Below are positions 32,402 to 40,765 of a DNA stretch of 64,000 nucleotides, one piece after another. The first letter of the stretch is position 1, and every line of letters begins with the position of its first letter. Below the pieces are notes generated by a model, which made no database searches, had not been told where the DNA came from, and saw only the letters and a list, made by a program, of their open reading frames with translations. Source of the stretch: JBFWUM01 sp050247255 (GTDB lineage: Bacteria; Acidobacteriota; Vicinamibacteria; Vicinamibacterales; UBA2999); the NCBI GenBank assembly GCA_050247255.1, contig JBFWUM010000016.1, positions 1 through 64,000 on the forward strand. The letters run 5' to 3'. The position numbers were made by a program, and so were the translations under genes.

Positions 32402-32559
32402 CTGTCGGGCTGGCCGCCAAAGACCAAACTACGCAAAAACGCTCAGGAAAATGCAGGAATCGCCGGCACGCGGCAACGGCCGCGGTTGGCCTCCCGCTTG
32501 CTCTCGAGAATGGCTACTCCACGCGTCTCGCAAACGCGTTTCTCTCCTCCAACGGGCGG

Positions 32560-32588
32560 CCGGCTGGCGGGGCGTTCCCGCCAGCCGG
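32560..32588 (-). terminator. strong hairpin downstream of dps
   Basis: A perfect 12-bp stem, CCGGCTGGCGGG with CCCGCCAGCCGG, and a 5-nt loop, 17 bp beyond the dps stop. TTGTTCTC follows on the plus strand. It probably terminates transcription between the convergent peptidase and dps genes, or is a long REP. Confidence 0.65.
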
Positions 32589-32605
32589 TTGTTCTCTCCA
32601 GCTCC

Positions 32606-33133
32606 CTACGCGCTGAGGCCGTCGTTGCGCCGCAGCAGGTCGCGCATCCACCACTCGTGCTTTTCGTGCACCTGCACGGTCTTCGAGTAGATGTCGACCG
32701 TTCCCGGGTCGTCATGCTCGTCGGCCAGGCGCGCGCCCTGGCGCAGCTCGGCAATCACCAGCAGCAGGTTGCGGTCGGCTTCCTCGAGCATCTCGCGCAC
32801 GTCGCCGTGCGGCGCGGCGACGGTCACCGAGGCGATGTCCGCCGCCTCGAGAATATGCGCGGGCGGGTCCTGGCCGATCATGCGGACGCGCTCGGCGAGC
32901 TCATCGACGGTGTGCAGCACCTCGTGGGCGAGCTCATCGAACAGCTTGTGCAGGTCGCGGAACAGCGGGCCGTAGACCTGCCAGTGATAGTGCTTGTAGT
33001 TGCCGTAGAGCACGATCGCGTTCGCCGCCTGGCGCCGCAGATGCTGGACCAGCGGGTTATCGGGCTGGTTGTCCTTCGACACGGCCGCAACGGCCTGCCG
33101 GTCGGTCTTCTGGGTCGGGGTTGCAGTAGCCAT
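32606..33133 (-). CDS. dps: Dps-type ferritin-like DNA-protection protein
   Basis: A 175-residue Dps/ferritin-like protein. The intersubunit ferroxidase site is visible: NYKHYHWQVYGPLFRDLHKLFDEL (His, His, Asp, Glu). Later helices contain RNLLLVIAELRQGARLAD and VHEKHEWWMRDLL. Dps forms a 12-mer that oxidises and stores iron and shields DNA under starvation or peroxide stress. The N-terminal 20 residues are polar and could touch DNA. The start at 33133 begins MATATPTQK. It diverges from the haem-propeller gene at 33195. Confidence 0.92.
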   Translation of the reverse strand: MATATPTQKTDRQAVAAVSKDNQPDNPLVQHLRRQAANAIVLYGNYKHYHWQVYGPLFRDLHKLFDELAHEVLHTVDELAERVRMIGQDPPAHILEAADIASVTVAAPHGDVREMLEEADRNLLLVIAELRQGARLADEHDDPGTVDIYSKTVQVHEKHEWWMRDLLRRNDGLSA

Positions 33134-33194
33134 ACGGCAAAGGCGTGCAAACGGTGCGCCTTTGGCGATAGGATTCGCGGCGCAGGAGGCGCCC

Positions 33195-35369
33195 ATGCGC
33201 ACCATTCGCGTTCTGTCGCTCTTTTCCCTGGCGGCCGCGGCTCTCATCGTGCTCGCGGTCACGGTATCCCGGCCGAGCGCCCAGGGTGGCGCCGCGGTCC
33301 AGGTCGACGCCGACGACATCGGCGGACGCGTCTCGGGGCCGAACGGACCCGAGGCCGGCGTGTGGGTCATCGCCGAAACGCGCGATCTTCCCACGCGCTA
33401 CATCAAGACCGTCGTCACCGACGATCAGGGGCGCTACGTCATCCCCGATCTGCCGAAAGCCACTTACCAGGTATTCGTGCGCGGCTATGGCCTGGTCGAC
33501 TCGCCGCGCGTGACGGCGGCGCCCGGGGCGCAGCTCAACCTGACCGCTGTTCCGGCGCCGACGCCGCAGGCGGCCGCGCAGATCTACCCGGCGAGCTACT
33601 GGTACTCGCTGGCGGAGGTCCCGGCCAGGAGCGAGTTCCCGGGCACCGGCGCCGAGGGCAACGGCATCAACCCGAACATCCGGACGCAGGAGGAGTTCAT
33701 CCGGCTGATGAAGACCGACAGCTGCGAGGCGTGCCATCAGCTCGGCAGCCGCGGCACGCGCGAAATCCCGTCGCTGTTTGCCGGCATGCGCTCGGTGGAC
33801 GCGTGGGAGCGCCGGATCCGGTCAGGCCAGGCCGGCGGCGCCATGCGCAACGGCATCAACAACATGGGGCCGCGGGCGCTGCGCGTGCTGGCCGACTGGA
33901 CCGATCGCATCAAGGCCGGTGAAGTGCCGCCGGCGCCGCCGCGGCCGCAGGGGCAGGAGCGCAACGTCGTCATCACGCAGTGGGACTGGGCCGACCCGAC
34001 CGCCTACCTGCATGACGAGGTCGCGACCGACAAGCGCAACCCCACCGTCAACGCGCGCGGGCCGCTCTTCGGCGCCCTCGAGCAGAGCCACGACTACCTG
34101 CCGGTGCTCGACCCGGTGAACCACACGGCGTCTCGCGTCGCCATCAACCCGCGCGATCCGAACACGAACATCGCCTCGCCGATGACCGGGTTCGACGCGT
34201 CGGCGTACTGGGGGGAGCAGCCGATCTGGGACAGCAAGACCAACGTGCACAACCCGATGATGGACCACCGCGGACGCGTGTGGGTCACGGCGCGCGTGCG
34301 CCCGAACCAGACGTCGGCGTTCTGCCGCGAGGGATCCGACCACCCGTCCGCGAAGGTCTTCCCGATCAACCAGTCGGGACGACAGCTGGCGATGTACGAC
34401 CCGGCGTCGAAGCAGATGACGACGATCGACACCTGCTTCGGGACCCACCACCTCTTCTTCGCCGAGGACACCAACAACACGCTGTGGACGAGCAGCGGCG
34501 GTGGCGGCGGCGTCGTCGGCTGGCTGAACACGCGGATGTTCGACGAGACGAAGGACGAGGTCCGCTCGCAGGGGTGGACGCCGCTCATCCTCGACACCAA
34601 TGGCAACGGCCGCCGCGACGCGTGGGTGGAGCCGGACCAGCCGGTCGATCCGACGAAGGACAAGCGGGTGAACCTGGCCTTCTACGGCGTGATGCCGAGC
34701 CCCGACGGCTCGGTGTGGGGCACCGCGCTCGGCTTCCCGGGCCAGGTCGTCCGGCTGGTGCCGGGCGCCGATCCGACAAACACGGCGATTGCCGAGGTCT
34801 TCGAGCTGCCGTTCGGCAACGCGCGCGCCGACGTGCAGGGCTTCTCGCCGCGCGGCATGGACGTGGATCGCAACGGCGTCGTCTGGGCGGTGCTGGCGAG
34901 CGGGCACCTGGCCAGCTTCGATCGCACGCTCTGTCGCGGTCCGCTCAACGGCCCGCAGGCCACCGGGCAGCACTGCCCGGAAGGGTGGCGCTTCTACCAG
35001 TCGCCCGGGCCGCAATTCAAGGGTGTGGATTCCCCGGGCAGCGCCGACTCGCACTACTACAACTGGGTGGACCAGTTCGACACGTTCGGCATGGGGCGCA
35101 ACACGCCGATTGCCACCGGCAACGGCTCCGACGCGCTGCTGGCGCTGAACCCGTCGAACGGGCAGTGGACCGTGCTGCGCGTGCCGTATCCGAGCGGCTT
35201 CTTCGCCAAGGGGATGGACGGCCGCATCGACGATCCGCGCGCCGGCTGGAAGGGCAAGGGACTCTGGTCGACGTGGGCGACGCGCACGCCGTTCCATACG
35301 GAAGGCGGGAAGGAGAACACCAGCAAGGTGGTGCACTTCCAGCTGCGGCCCGATCCGCTGGCGCGATGA
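33195..35369 (+). CDS. secreted carboxypeptidase-regulatory / haem / beta-propeller protein
   Basis: A 724-residue exported protein. Signal peptide 1-30. A carboxypeptidase-regulatory-like domain spans about 38-115 (GGRVSGPNGPEAGVWVIAE, DDQGRYVIPDLP). A single haem-c site, CEACH, is at 177-181 in a short cytochrome segment. A large propeller follows (about 240-724) with SMP-30/virginiamycin B lyase-like repeats (DHRGRVWVTARVR, EDTNNTLWTSSGGGG, DRNGVVWAVLASGHLASFDR). Function is unknown; the haem suggests a redox role. GGAGG lies 4 nt before the ATG. It overlaps the YciI-like gene by 4 bp. Confidence 0.87.
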   Translation: MRTIRVLSLFSLAAAALIVLAVTVSRPSAQGGAAVQVDADDIGGRVSGPNGPEAGVWVIAETRDLPTRYIKTVVTDDQGRYVIPDLPKATYQVFVRGYGLVDSPRVTAAPGAQLNLTAVPAPTPQAAAQIYPASYWYSLAEVPARSEFPGTGAEGNGINPNIRTQEEFIRLMKTDSCEACHQLGSRGTREIPSLFAGMRSVDAWERRIRSGQAGGAMRNGINNMGPRALRVLADWTDRIKAGEVPPAPPRPQGQERNVVITQWDWADPTAYLHDEVATDKRNPTVNARGPLFGALEQSHDYLPVLDPVNHTASRVAINPRDPNTNIASPMTGFDASAYWGEQPIWDSKTNVHNPMMDHRGRVWVTARVRPNQTSAFCREGSDHPSAKVFPINQSGRQLAMYDPASKQMTTIDTCFGTHHLFFAEDTNNTLWTSSGGGGGVVGWLNTRMFDETKDEVRSQGWTPLILDTNGNGRRDAWVEPDQPVDPTKDKRVNLAFYGVMPSPDGSVWGTALGFPGQVVRLVPGADPTNTAIAEVFELPFGNARADVQGFSPRGMDVDRNGVVWAVLASGHLASFDRTLCRGPLNGPQATGQHCPEGWRFYQSPGPQFKGVDSPGSADSHYYNWVDQFDTFGMGRNTPIATGNGSDALLALNPSNGQWTVLRVPYPSGFFAKGMDGRIDDPRAGWKGKGLWSTWATRTPFHTEGGKENTSKVVHFQLRPDPLAR

Positions 35370-35665
35370 ACCACTACCTGCTGCTGTACGACTACGTCGC
35401 CGATTACCTGGTGCGCCGCGCGGAGTTCCGCGCGGCGCACGTGGCCCACGCCCGCGCGTCGAGCGCGCGCGGTGAGCTGGTCCTCGGCGGCGCGTTCGCC
35501 GACGAACCTCCGGGCGCGGTCGTGCTGTTCACCGCCGCATCGCCGCAGGTCGTCGAGGACTTCGCGCGCACCGATCCCTACGTCCTCAACGGGCTCGTGA
35601 CCCACTGGCGGGTGCGCGAGTGGGTCACGGTGGTGGGGAAGGACGCCGCGAAGCCTATCTCCTGA
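35366..35665 (+). CDS. YciI-like protein
   Basis: A 99-residue protein of the YciI-like (dimeric alpha/beta barrel) family. It has MNHYLLLYDYVADYLVRRAEFRAAHVAHA, GELVLGGAF and FARTDPYVLNGLV, with the His in RAAHVAHA and Asp in RTDPY that form the presumed active site. No activity is established. The ATG overlaps the stop of the haem-propeller gene (ATGA). The 3' end overlaps the convergent M49 peptidase by 11 bp. Confidence 0.9.
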   Translation: MNHYLLLYDYVADYLVRRAEFRAAHVAHARASSARGELVLGGAFADEPPGAVVLFTAASPQVVEDFARTDPYVLNGLVTHWRVREWVTVVGKDAAKPIS

Positions 35666-37679
35666 CCCCCGAGTACTCGAGCATCTGCGTCGTCAGGTCG
35701 AGCGGGTACGAGATGGTCACGTCGGTGATCGTCCCGTTCGTGTCCGTCACCGGCGTCAGCTTCGGCATCACGAACCCGCTGTACGACGGCAGGTTCAGCG
35801 CGTCGACGCGGCGCACGATCTCGTCGCGCAGCGACGGGTCGAAGTGGATGCCGTAGTCGTCGAACAGCTTCTTGGCCGCGGCGTAGTCGCCCTCGCTCTT
35901 GATTCGCTGGACCTCGCCGAGCAGCCGGCCGACGCCTGCGCGGAACGCCGCCGCATCGACCATCGCCAGGTAGGTCTTGCCGTCGCGCGTCCGCTGCTCA
36001 ATCGCTTTCGTGTTGGCCATCAGCCAGCGCACGACCATCTGCCGGTTGCGCATGTGGTCTTCCTCGATCTGCGTCCCCTCGCGCACCCGCCGCAGCTGGA
36101 CGATGGCGTTGCGCGTGTAGGCCTCGTACTCGGCGCGGATCATGTCCTCGTGATCGGCCGCCGGGATGATGCCGAGCTCGACGAGCTTGGGATCGGCGAT
36201 GAAGTAGAGGCCGACCAGGTCGGCGCGCCCTTCCTCGAGCGCCGAGAAGTACTCCTTGATCAACGCCTGCGGCGTGCCGGCGACGCCGTCGGCCATGCGC
36301 CCCGACGCGTGCCCAATCACTTCGTGCATGTCGGTCGTCAGCTCGCCGGCGAACTCGGCAAAGCGCGCCGCGCGATCCGCTTCCGCCTGGTCCCAGGAGA
36401 ACTCCCCCCGCGTCCCGCCGGACGCCGAGCGCGCGTACGCCTCGTTCACGTTGGAGAGCGCCACCGACTTGCTGCCGTACTGCTCGCGGATCTTCTGGTC
36501 GTTCGGCAGGTTGATGCCGATCGGCGTCACCGGGCCCGAGTCGCCGGTCTCGATGACGACGTCGATGGCGTTGGCGACGATCCCCTGCACGTCGGCCTTG
36601 CGGTACTTCGGGTCCCACGGCATGCGGTCCTCGAACCACTGCGCGTTGTCGGCCAGCGTGCGGATGCGCTGCGTTTTCTCCTGGTTCACGTAGAAGACCA
36701 GCCCCTCCCAGGAGCCTTTCACGCCGCGCGCGTCGAGATACACCTCGATGAAGCCGTTGATGGTGTCCACCGGGGACTGCTTGTCCTGCACCCACGCGAT
36801 GTCATATTTCGCGCGGTCGGCGTCCTCGCCCGTGCGATACCACTGGACCAGCGCCCGCAGCGCGTTGGCCATCGGCTCGGATGCAAACGGGATGGCCGCC
36901 TCGAGGTGCCTGACGATCTCGCGGATCTGCGCGTCGTAACGGCCGCCGACCTTGTAGACCTCCTCGACCAGCCGGCCGTCCTGCTTCACGAGGCGGGAGT
37001 TCAACCCGTACCGCTCGGTGAAGCCGCGCAGGTCGGCCATCGTCACGCCCGAGTAGAGGTTGTTCGCGCTCGCCGACAGGATGTCCCTGCCCGGGCCCGG
37101 CGTCTTGTTGGTGACGATCGGATCGACGGTGGCGTCCAAGAACATCGGCTGCAGCCGCGCGAGCTTGGCGTCGAGCGTCTCGCCGTCGCGCAGCTCGAAC
37201 CGGGCGCCGGCCTGCTGCGCCGCGCGCGCCGCGGCGGCGAATGCCTCGGGCGTCAGCTTCAGCACGAACTTCCGCGCGGTCAGGTTGTTGTAGGGGCCGT
37301 TGTTCAGCCAGAAGAGCTTCGTGTAGCGCTGAATCTCCGCCAGCGCGGCGGCGTCCACCCCGCCGGGATTGGCGATGATCTGCTCGATGACGCCGCGCAT
37401 TTCGAGCGCGTCGCGATGCTTCTGGTCGATGAAGATGTCGCGCCCGGCGAGCGCCGCGTTGTACAGATGCCAGATCAGCGTCTTCTCGCGCACCGGCAGC
37501 GACGAGAAACCGTCGGCATAGAGCTGGACGATCGCCGCATCGTCGACCTGCTCCAGCAGGTACTTGCGCTCTTCGGTCGCCCCCGTGGCGGCCGGGGCGG
37601 TCGATGCCGCCGGTTCCTGGCGCGAGCAGCCGGCGATTATCATCACGACGAACCCGAGGGTGAAGATCTTCTTGGTCAT
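35655..37679 (-). CDS. dipeptidyl-peptidase III-like (M49) lipoprotein
   Basis: A 674-residue zinc metallopeptidase. The lipobox IIAGC (Cys18) indicates membrane anchoring. The zinc motif HEVIGH (452-457) is the six-residue HxxxxH typical of M49 (HELLGH in human DPP III), and EEGRADLVGLYF (482-493) supplies the second glutamate. GINLPND matches the substrate-cleft motif. DPP III removes dipeptides from short peptides; in the periplasm this would serve peptide scavenging. The start has GAGGAG 4 nt upstream. It diverges from the histidine kinase gene. Confidence 0.92.
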   Translation of the reverse strand: MTKKIFTLGFVVMIIAGCSRQEPAASTAPAATGATEERKYLLEQVDDAAIVQLYADGFSSLPVREKTLIWHLYNAALAGRDIFIDQKHRDALEMRGVIEQIIANPGGVDAAALAEIQRYTKLFWLNNGPYNNLTARKFVLKLTPEAFAAAARAAQQAGARFELRDGETLDAKLARLQPMFLDATVDPIVTNKTPGPGRDILSASANNLYSGVTMADLRGFTERYGLNSRLVKQDGRLVEEVYKVGGRYDAQIREIVRHLEAAIPFASEPMANALRALVQWYRTGEDADRAKYDIAWVQDKQSPVDTINGFIEVYLDARGVKGSWEGLVFYVNQEKTQRIRTLADNAQWFEDRMPWDPKYRKADVQGIVANAIDVVIETGDSGPVTPIGINLPNDQKIREQYGSKSVALSNVNEAYARSASGGTRGEFSWDQAEADRAARFAEFAGELTTDMHEVIGHASGRMADGVAGTPQALIKEYFSALEEGRADLVGLYFIADPKLVELGIIPAADHEDMIRAEYEAYTRNAIVQLRRVREGTQIEEDHMRNRQMVVRWLMANTKAIEQRTRDGKTYLAMVDAAAFRAGVGRLLGEVQRIKSEGDYAAAKKLFDDYGIHFDPSLRDEIVRRVDALNLPSYSGFVMPKLTPVTDTNGTITDVTISYPLDLTTQMLEYSGVRR

Positions 37680-37739
37680 GCGTCTCCTCGTGACCCTAGC
37701 TTAGCCGAGCCCGGCACCAGCTCAACAATTCCGGGCCAT

Positions 37740-37745
37740 TACAAT
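37740..37745 (+). promoter_or_regulatory. -10 box, TACAAT
   Basis: TACAAT ends 10 nt before the GTG start of the histidine kinase; no Shine-Dalgarno sequence and no clear -35. Confidence 0.4.
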
Positions 37746-37755
37746 CTCCGAATCC

Positions 37756-39378
37756 GTGGCGCTTACCCATTCCTACGAGGCGGCCCGGCGCCTCGCCGCC
37801 ATCGTGTCCTCGTCCGACGATGCCATCGTCAGCAAGGATCTCAATGGCGTCGTGCAGTCGTGGAACGCCGCGGCAGAGCGGCTGTTCGGCTACACCGAGG
37901 CCGAGATGATCGGCCAGCCCATTCGCCGCATCATTCCCGCCGACCGGCAGCACGAGGAAGACCACGTGCTCCGCCAGATACGCAGCGGCGCCCGGGTCCA
38001 CCATTTCGAGACGATCCGGCAGCGCAAGGACGGGAGCCTTTTTCCCGTGTCGCTGACGATCTCGCCGATCTTCGCCGAGGACGGGACGATCGTCGGCGCG
38101 TCGAAGATCGCGCGCGACATCACCGAGCGGCGGCGGGCCGAAGCCGAGCTGTTACGGCTCGAATCGGAACGCGCCGACCTCCAGCGCCGCCTCCTGGCGC
38201 TCGTGGCGGCCTCGCAGGAGGTCGTCGGGCGCATCGAAACGCGCGAGGTGATGGAGGCCACGCTGTCGCTCGCCCGCGACCTGGTCGGCGCCGACGCCTA
38301 TGTCATCTGGCGCCGCCACGCCGATACCGGCTGGGTGCTCGAGGCCGAGTCGGGCCTCTCCGCTTCGTTCGAGCACGTCGTGCCGTCGCTGCCGCACATG
38401 GAATTACTCCTCGCGGCGCCCCTCATCGTCCCCGACCTCCTCACCGACGACCGGGTGGCGGCGCGCCGCGAGGCGCTGGCGCGCGAAGGCATCGCCTCGA
38501 TGCTGGTGATCCCGTTGAGGATGTCCGGCGAGGCGAGCGGCACGCTCGTGTTCTACTACCGCCGACGGCACGACTTCTCGGATGTCGAAGTCCAGACCGC
38601 GTCGGCGCTCGGAAGCCTGGCGGCCGCGGGCATCCGCACCGCGGAACTCTACGAGCACGAACGGCAGGCGCAGGAGGACGCGCGCCAGGCGAACCTGATC
38701 AAGGACCAGTTCCTGGCGACGTTGTCACACGAACTGCGGACGCCGCTGAACGCGATTCTCGGCTACACGCGGATGCTGCTGAACGGGACCATCCCTCCAG
38801 AGCGCCAGCAGCGCGGGCTCGAGGTGATCTCGCGCAACGGCACCGCGCTGGCGCAGATTGTCGAGGACGTGCTCGACGTCTCGCGCATCGTCACCGGCAA
38901 GCTGGGGGTGAAGCTGGCGCCGCTCGATCTGGCGCCGCTGGTGCAGCACGCCACCGAAACGGTGCTGCCGATGGCGGCGGACAAGGCGGTGCACGTCTCC
39001 ACCGTCGTGCCCGAGGCGCCGGTGCCGATCCAGGGGGACGCGAACCGCCTGCAGCAGGTGGTGTGGAACCTGGTGACGAATGCCGTGAAGTTCACCCCGC
39101 CGGACGGCACGGTGACGGTGGCGCTCGCCGCGAGCGACCAGACCGCGCGCCTCACGGTGACCGACACGGGCGCCGGCATCCCGTCCGCGTTCCTCACGCT
39201 GATCTTCGAGCCGTTCCGTCAGGCGGACACGCGGCCGACGCGGGAGGTCGGCGGCCTGGGCCTCGGGCTGGCGATTACCCGCCGGCTGGTGGAGCTGCAC
39301 GGCGGCACGATCAGCGCGACCAGCGACGGCGAGGGCAAGGGGTCCTGTTTCGAAGTACTCTTGCCGCTCGGAGGGTGA
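37756..39378 (+). CDS. soluble PAS-GAF sensor histidine kinase
   Basis: A 540-residue kinase with no transmembrane helix. PAS domain about 10-125 (SSDDAIVSKDLNGVVQSWNAAAERLFGY), short coiled coil, GAF domain about 150-300, then HisKA with the phospho-acceptor His325 in ATLSHELRTPLNAIL. The HATPase_c domain has NRLQQVVWNLVTNAVKFT (N box), DTGAGIP (G1) and GGLGLGLAI (G2). It should sense a cytoplasmic small molecule or redox cue and phosphorylate a response regulator; no regulator gene is adjacent. The GTG start lacks a ribosome site. Confidence 0.93.
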   Translation: MALTHSYEAARRLAAIVSSSDDAIVSKDLNGVVQSWNAAAERLFGYTEAEMIGQPIRRIIPADRQHEEDHVLRQIRSGARVHHFETIRQRKDGSLFPVSLTISPIFAEDGTIVGASKIARDITERRRAEAELLRLESERADLQRRLLALVAASQEVVGRIETREVMEATLSLARDLVGADAYVIWRRHADTGWVLEAESGLSASFEHVVPSLPHMELLLAAPLIVPDLLTDDRVAARREALAREGIASMLVIPLRMSGEASGTLVFYYRRRHDFSDVEVQTASALGSLAAAGIRTAELYEHERQAQEDARQANLIKDQFLATLSHELRTPLNAILGYTRMLLNGTIPPERQQRGLEVISRNGTALAQIVEDVLDVSRIVTGKLGVKLAPLDLAPLVQHATETVLPMAADKAVHVSTVVPEAPVPIQGDANRLQQVVWNLVTNAVKFTPPDGTVTVALAASDQTARLTVTDTGAGIPSAFLTLIFEPFRQADTRPTREVGGLGLGLAITRRLVELHGGTISATSDGEGKGSCFEVLLPLGG

Positions 39379-39380
39379 CT

Positions 39381-39830
39381 GTGAATTCACAATTCAAAAT
39401 TCAAGATTCAAAATTGATTTGGGTGCTGGGGGCGTTTGTGCTCGGCTTCTGGGGGCATGCACTGGTGACGCCGGAGCCGGCCGCGGCGCAGGCGCCGCGC
39501 GTTTTCGAGATTCGCACGTACACGTCTCCTGACGCGGCCAAGCTGCAGGCGCTGCATGCGCGCTTCCGCAACCACACCATGCGGATCTTCGAGAAGCACG
39601 GCATGACCAATGTCGGCTACTTCGCGCCGCAGGACGCGCCGCTGTCGCAGAACACGCTGATCTACGTCATCGCCCACGCCAGCCGCGAGCAGGCGGCGCG
39701 CAACTGGGCGGCCTTCCGCGCCGATCCCGAGTGGCAGAAGGTCGCGGCTGACTCCAACGTCAACGGCAACATCGTCGCGAAGGTCGAGTCGGTGTTCGCC
39801 GACGCCACGGACTTCTCGCCGTTGAAGTAG
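39381..39830 (+). CDS. exported NIPSNAP family protein
   Basis: A 149-residue NIPSNAP-domain protein: RVFEIRTYTSPDAAKLQALHARF, KHGMTNVGYFAP and NTLIYVIAHASREQAARNWAAFRADPEW. A hydrophobic signal-like segment (LIWVLGAFVLGFWGHALV) precedes the domain. The first dozen residues (NSQFKIQDSKLI) are encoded by a tandem ATTCAAAA-type word repeat, so the true start could be the GTG at 39381, used here, or the TTG at 39413. Function of the family is unknown. It follows the kinase stop by 2 bp and abuts the DUF2721 gene. Confidence 0.85.
   Translation: MNSQFKIQDSKLIWVLGAFVLGFWGHALVTPEPAAAQAPRVFEIRTYTSPDAAKLQALHARFRNHTMRIFEKHGMTNVGYFAPQDAPLSQNTLIYVIAHASREQAARNWAAFRADPEWQKVAADSNVNGNIVAKVESVFADATDFSPLK
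39383..39415. repeat. tandem word repeat (AATTCAAA type) at the NIPSNAP start
   Basis: GAATTCAC, AATTCAAA, ATTCAAG, ATTCAAA and ATTG follow one another. It is AT-rich against the local GC content and encodes the first residues of the NIPSNAP protein. Confidence 0.85.
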
Positions 39831-40316
39831 GTGGATCCGTCCGCCAACCCGTTTGCGGCGCTGTCGCTGATCGTCGCGCCGGCGATCCTTACCAATGCCT
39901 GCGCACTGCTGGCCATGAGCACCAGCAACCGGATGGCGCGCGCCGTCGACCGCTCGCGCGAGCTGCTGCGCGAGATCGAGCACGGCGTCGGCGACGCGCA
40001 CCGGCCGCGCTATCTGCGCGACCTCGCCATCACCGAAACGCGCGCGCTGCTGCTGATGCGCGTGTTGAGCAGCTTCTACGTGGCGCTGGCCGGCTTCGCG
40101 CTGGCCACGCTGGTGTCGCTCATCGGCGCCGTGGTGCAAGCAGCGGGGCGCGCGGCGGTCACGCTGGTCTTCGAGGTCCTTGCCGTCGGCACCGGCCTGG
40201 TCGCGGTAGCCGCGCTCGTGCACGGCGCCGTCCTGCTGGTCCGCGAGACGCGCCTGGCCGTGCGCGTGCTGCAGGACCGCGTCGCCGACGCCCGGGCGCT
40301 CGCCGCGAACCAGTAG
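39831..40316 (+). CDS. DUF2721 membrane protein
   Basis: A 161-residue protein with three hydrophobic helices: ALSLIVAPAILTNACALLAMS, LMRVLSSFYVALAGFALATLVSLIG and VTLVFEVLAVGTGLVAVAALVHGAVLLV. It matches DUF2721, whose members have this three-helix layout with a charged loop (NRMARAVDRSRELLREIE). Function unknown. GTG at 39831 directly follows the NIPSNAP TAG, so translation is coupled. Confidence 0.88.
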   Translation: MDPSANPFAALSLIVAPAILTNACALLAMSTSNRMARAVDRSRELLREIEHGVGDAHRPRYLRDLAITETRALLLMRVLSSFYVALAGFALATLVSLIGAVVQAAGRAAVTLVFEVLAVGTGLVAVAALVHGAVLLVRETRLAVRVLQDRVADARALAANQ

Positions 40317-40320
40317 GCAT

Positions 40321-40358
40321 TCAAGCCCCAAGCCTCAAGCACCAAGCACCAAGCACCT
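40321..40358. repeat. tandem word repeat (CAAGCAC type)
   Basis: CAAGCCC, CAAGCCT, CAAGCAC, CAAGCAC and CAAGCAC: five near-identical 7-bp words in the gap after the DUF2721 gene. Confidence 0.85.
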
Positions 40359-40362
40359 ACGT

Positions 40363-40368
40363 TACGAT
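40363..40368 (+). promoter_or_regulatory. -10 box, TACGAT, leaderless type
   Basis: TACGAT ends 9 nt before the Dabb-protein ATG and follows the word repeat directly. Confidence 0.35.
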
Positions 40369-40377
40369 CGCTCCGCC

Positions 40378-40680
40378 ATGATCAAACACATCGTCTTCTG
40401 GCGACTGAAGCAGGACCTGTCACCGGCCGACCGCGAGGCGGCGCTGCAGCGGATCAAGAAGGGGTTCGAGGCGCTGCCGGGAAAAATTCCCGGCCTGACG
40501 CACATCGAGATCGGCTTCGACTACGGCCGCGGCGCCGAGGCGTCCGACATCGTGCTGTATTCGGAGTTCGAGTCGCGCGAGGCGCTGGCCGGCTACGAGG
40601 TGCACGCCGAGCACACGGCGCTCGTGCCGATGGTCCGCGACGTGCGCACGGAAAAGCGGGTGGTTGATTACGAGGTGTAG
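40378..40680 (+). CDS. Dabb (stress-responsive alpha/beta barrel) protein
   Basis: A 100-residue dimeric alpha/beta barrel protein. IKHIVFWRLK opens the domain, LPGKIPGLTHIEIGFDYGRGAEASDIVLYSEF forms the central strands, and YEVHAEHTALVPMVRDV the last helix. The family occurs in stress proteins and polyketide cyclases; no role is known here. It is followed by an 85-bp gap with an inverted repeat before the DUF4159 operon. Confidence 0.92.
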   Translation: MIKHIVFWRLKQDLSPADREAALQRIKKGFEALPGKIPGLTHIEIGFDYGRGAEASDIVLYSEFESREALAGYEVHAEHTALVPMVRDVRTEKRVVDYEV

Positions 40681-40740
40681 ACGCAGAACCCGAGCACCTG
40701 TTTGGACCTCATGCGCTTCCGGTAAGCGTTTGCCGCGCAG

Positions 40741-40760
40741 ATGACGTAAATTCAGGTCAT
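40741..40760 (+). promoter_or_regulatory. inverted repeat over a possible -10 box of the DUF4159 operon
   Basis: ATGACGT and AGGTCAT are 7-bp arms with one mismatch, centred 15 nt before the ATG at 40766. TAAATT (40747-40752) inside it could be a -10 box. It may be an operator, but no regulator is known. Confidence 0.35.
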
Positions 40761-40765
40761 CCGCC

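Larger units (their letters stand above)
32353..32605. other. non-coding interval between convergent genes
   Basis: 253 bases with no plausible gene. It holds a short palindrome (CCAGAC and GTCTGG around GTTTAT, 32384-32401) and a strong hairpin near the Dps end. Several degenerate palindromic words (GGCCGA, GGCTGGCC, CGCGTCTCGCAAACGCG) suggest decayed repeat copies. Confidence 0.6.

Noticed and set aside
35844..39830. Open frame of over 1300 codons on the plus strand
   Set aside because: It is antisense to the M49 peptidase and out of frame with the histidine kinase, and only its end coincides with the NIPSNAP gene. No protein family is visible in the rest.
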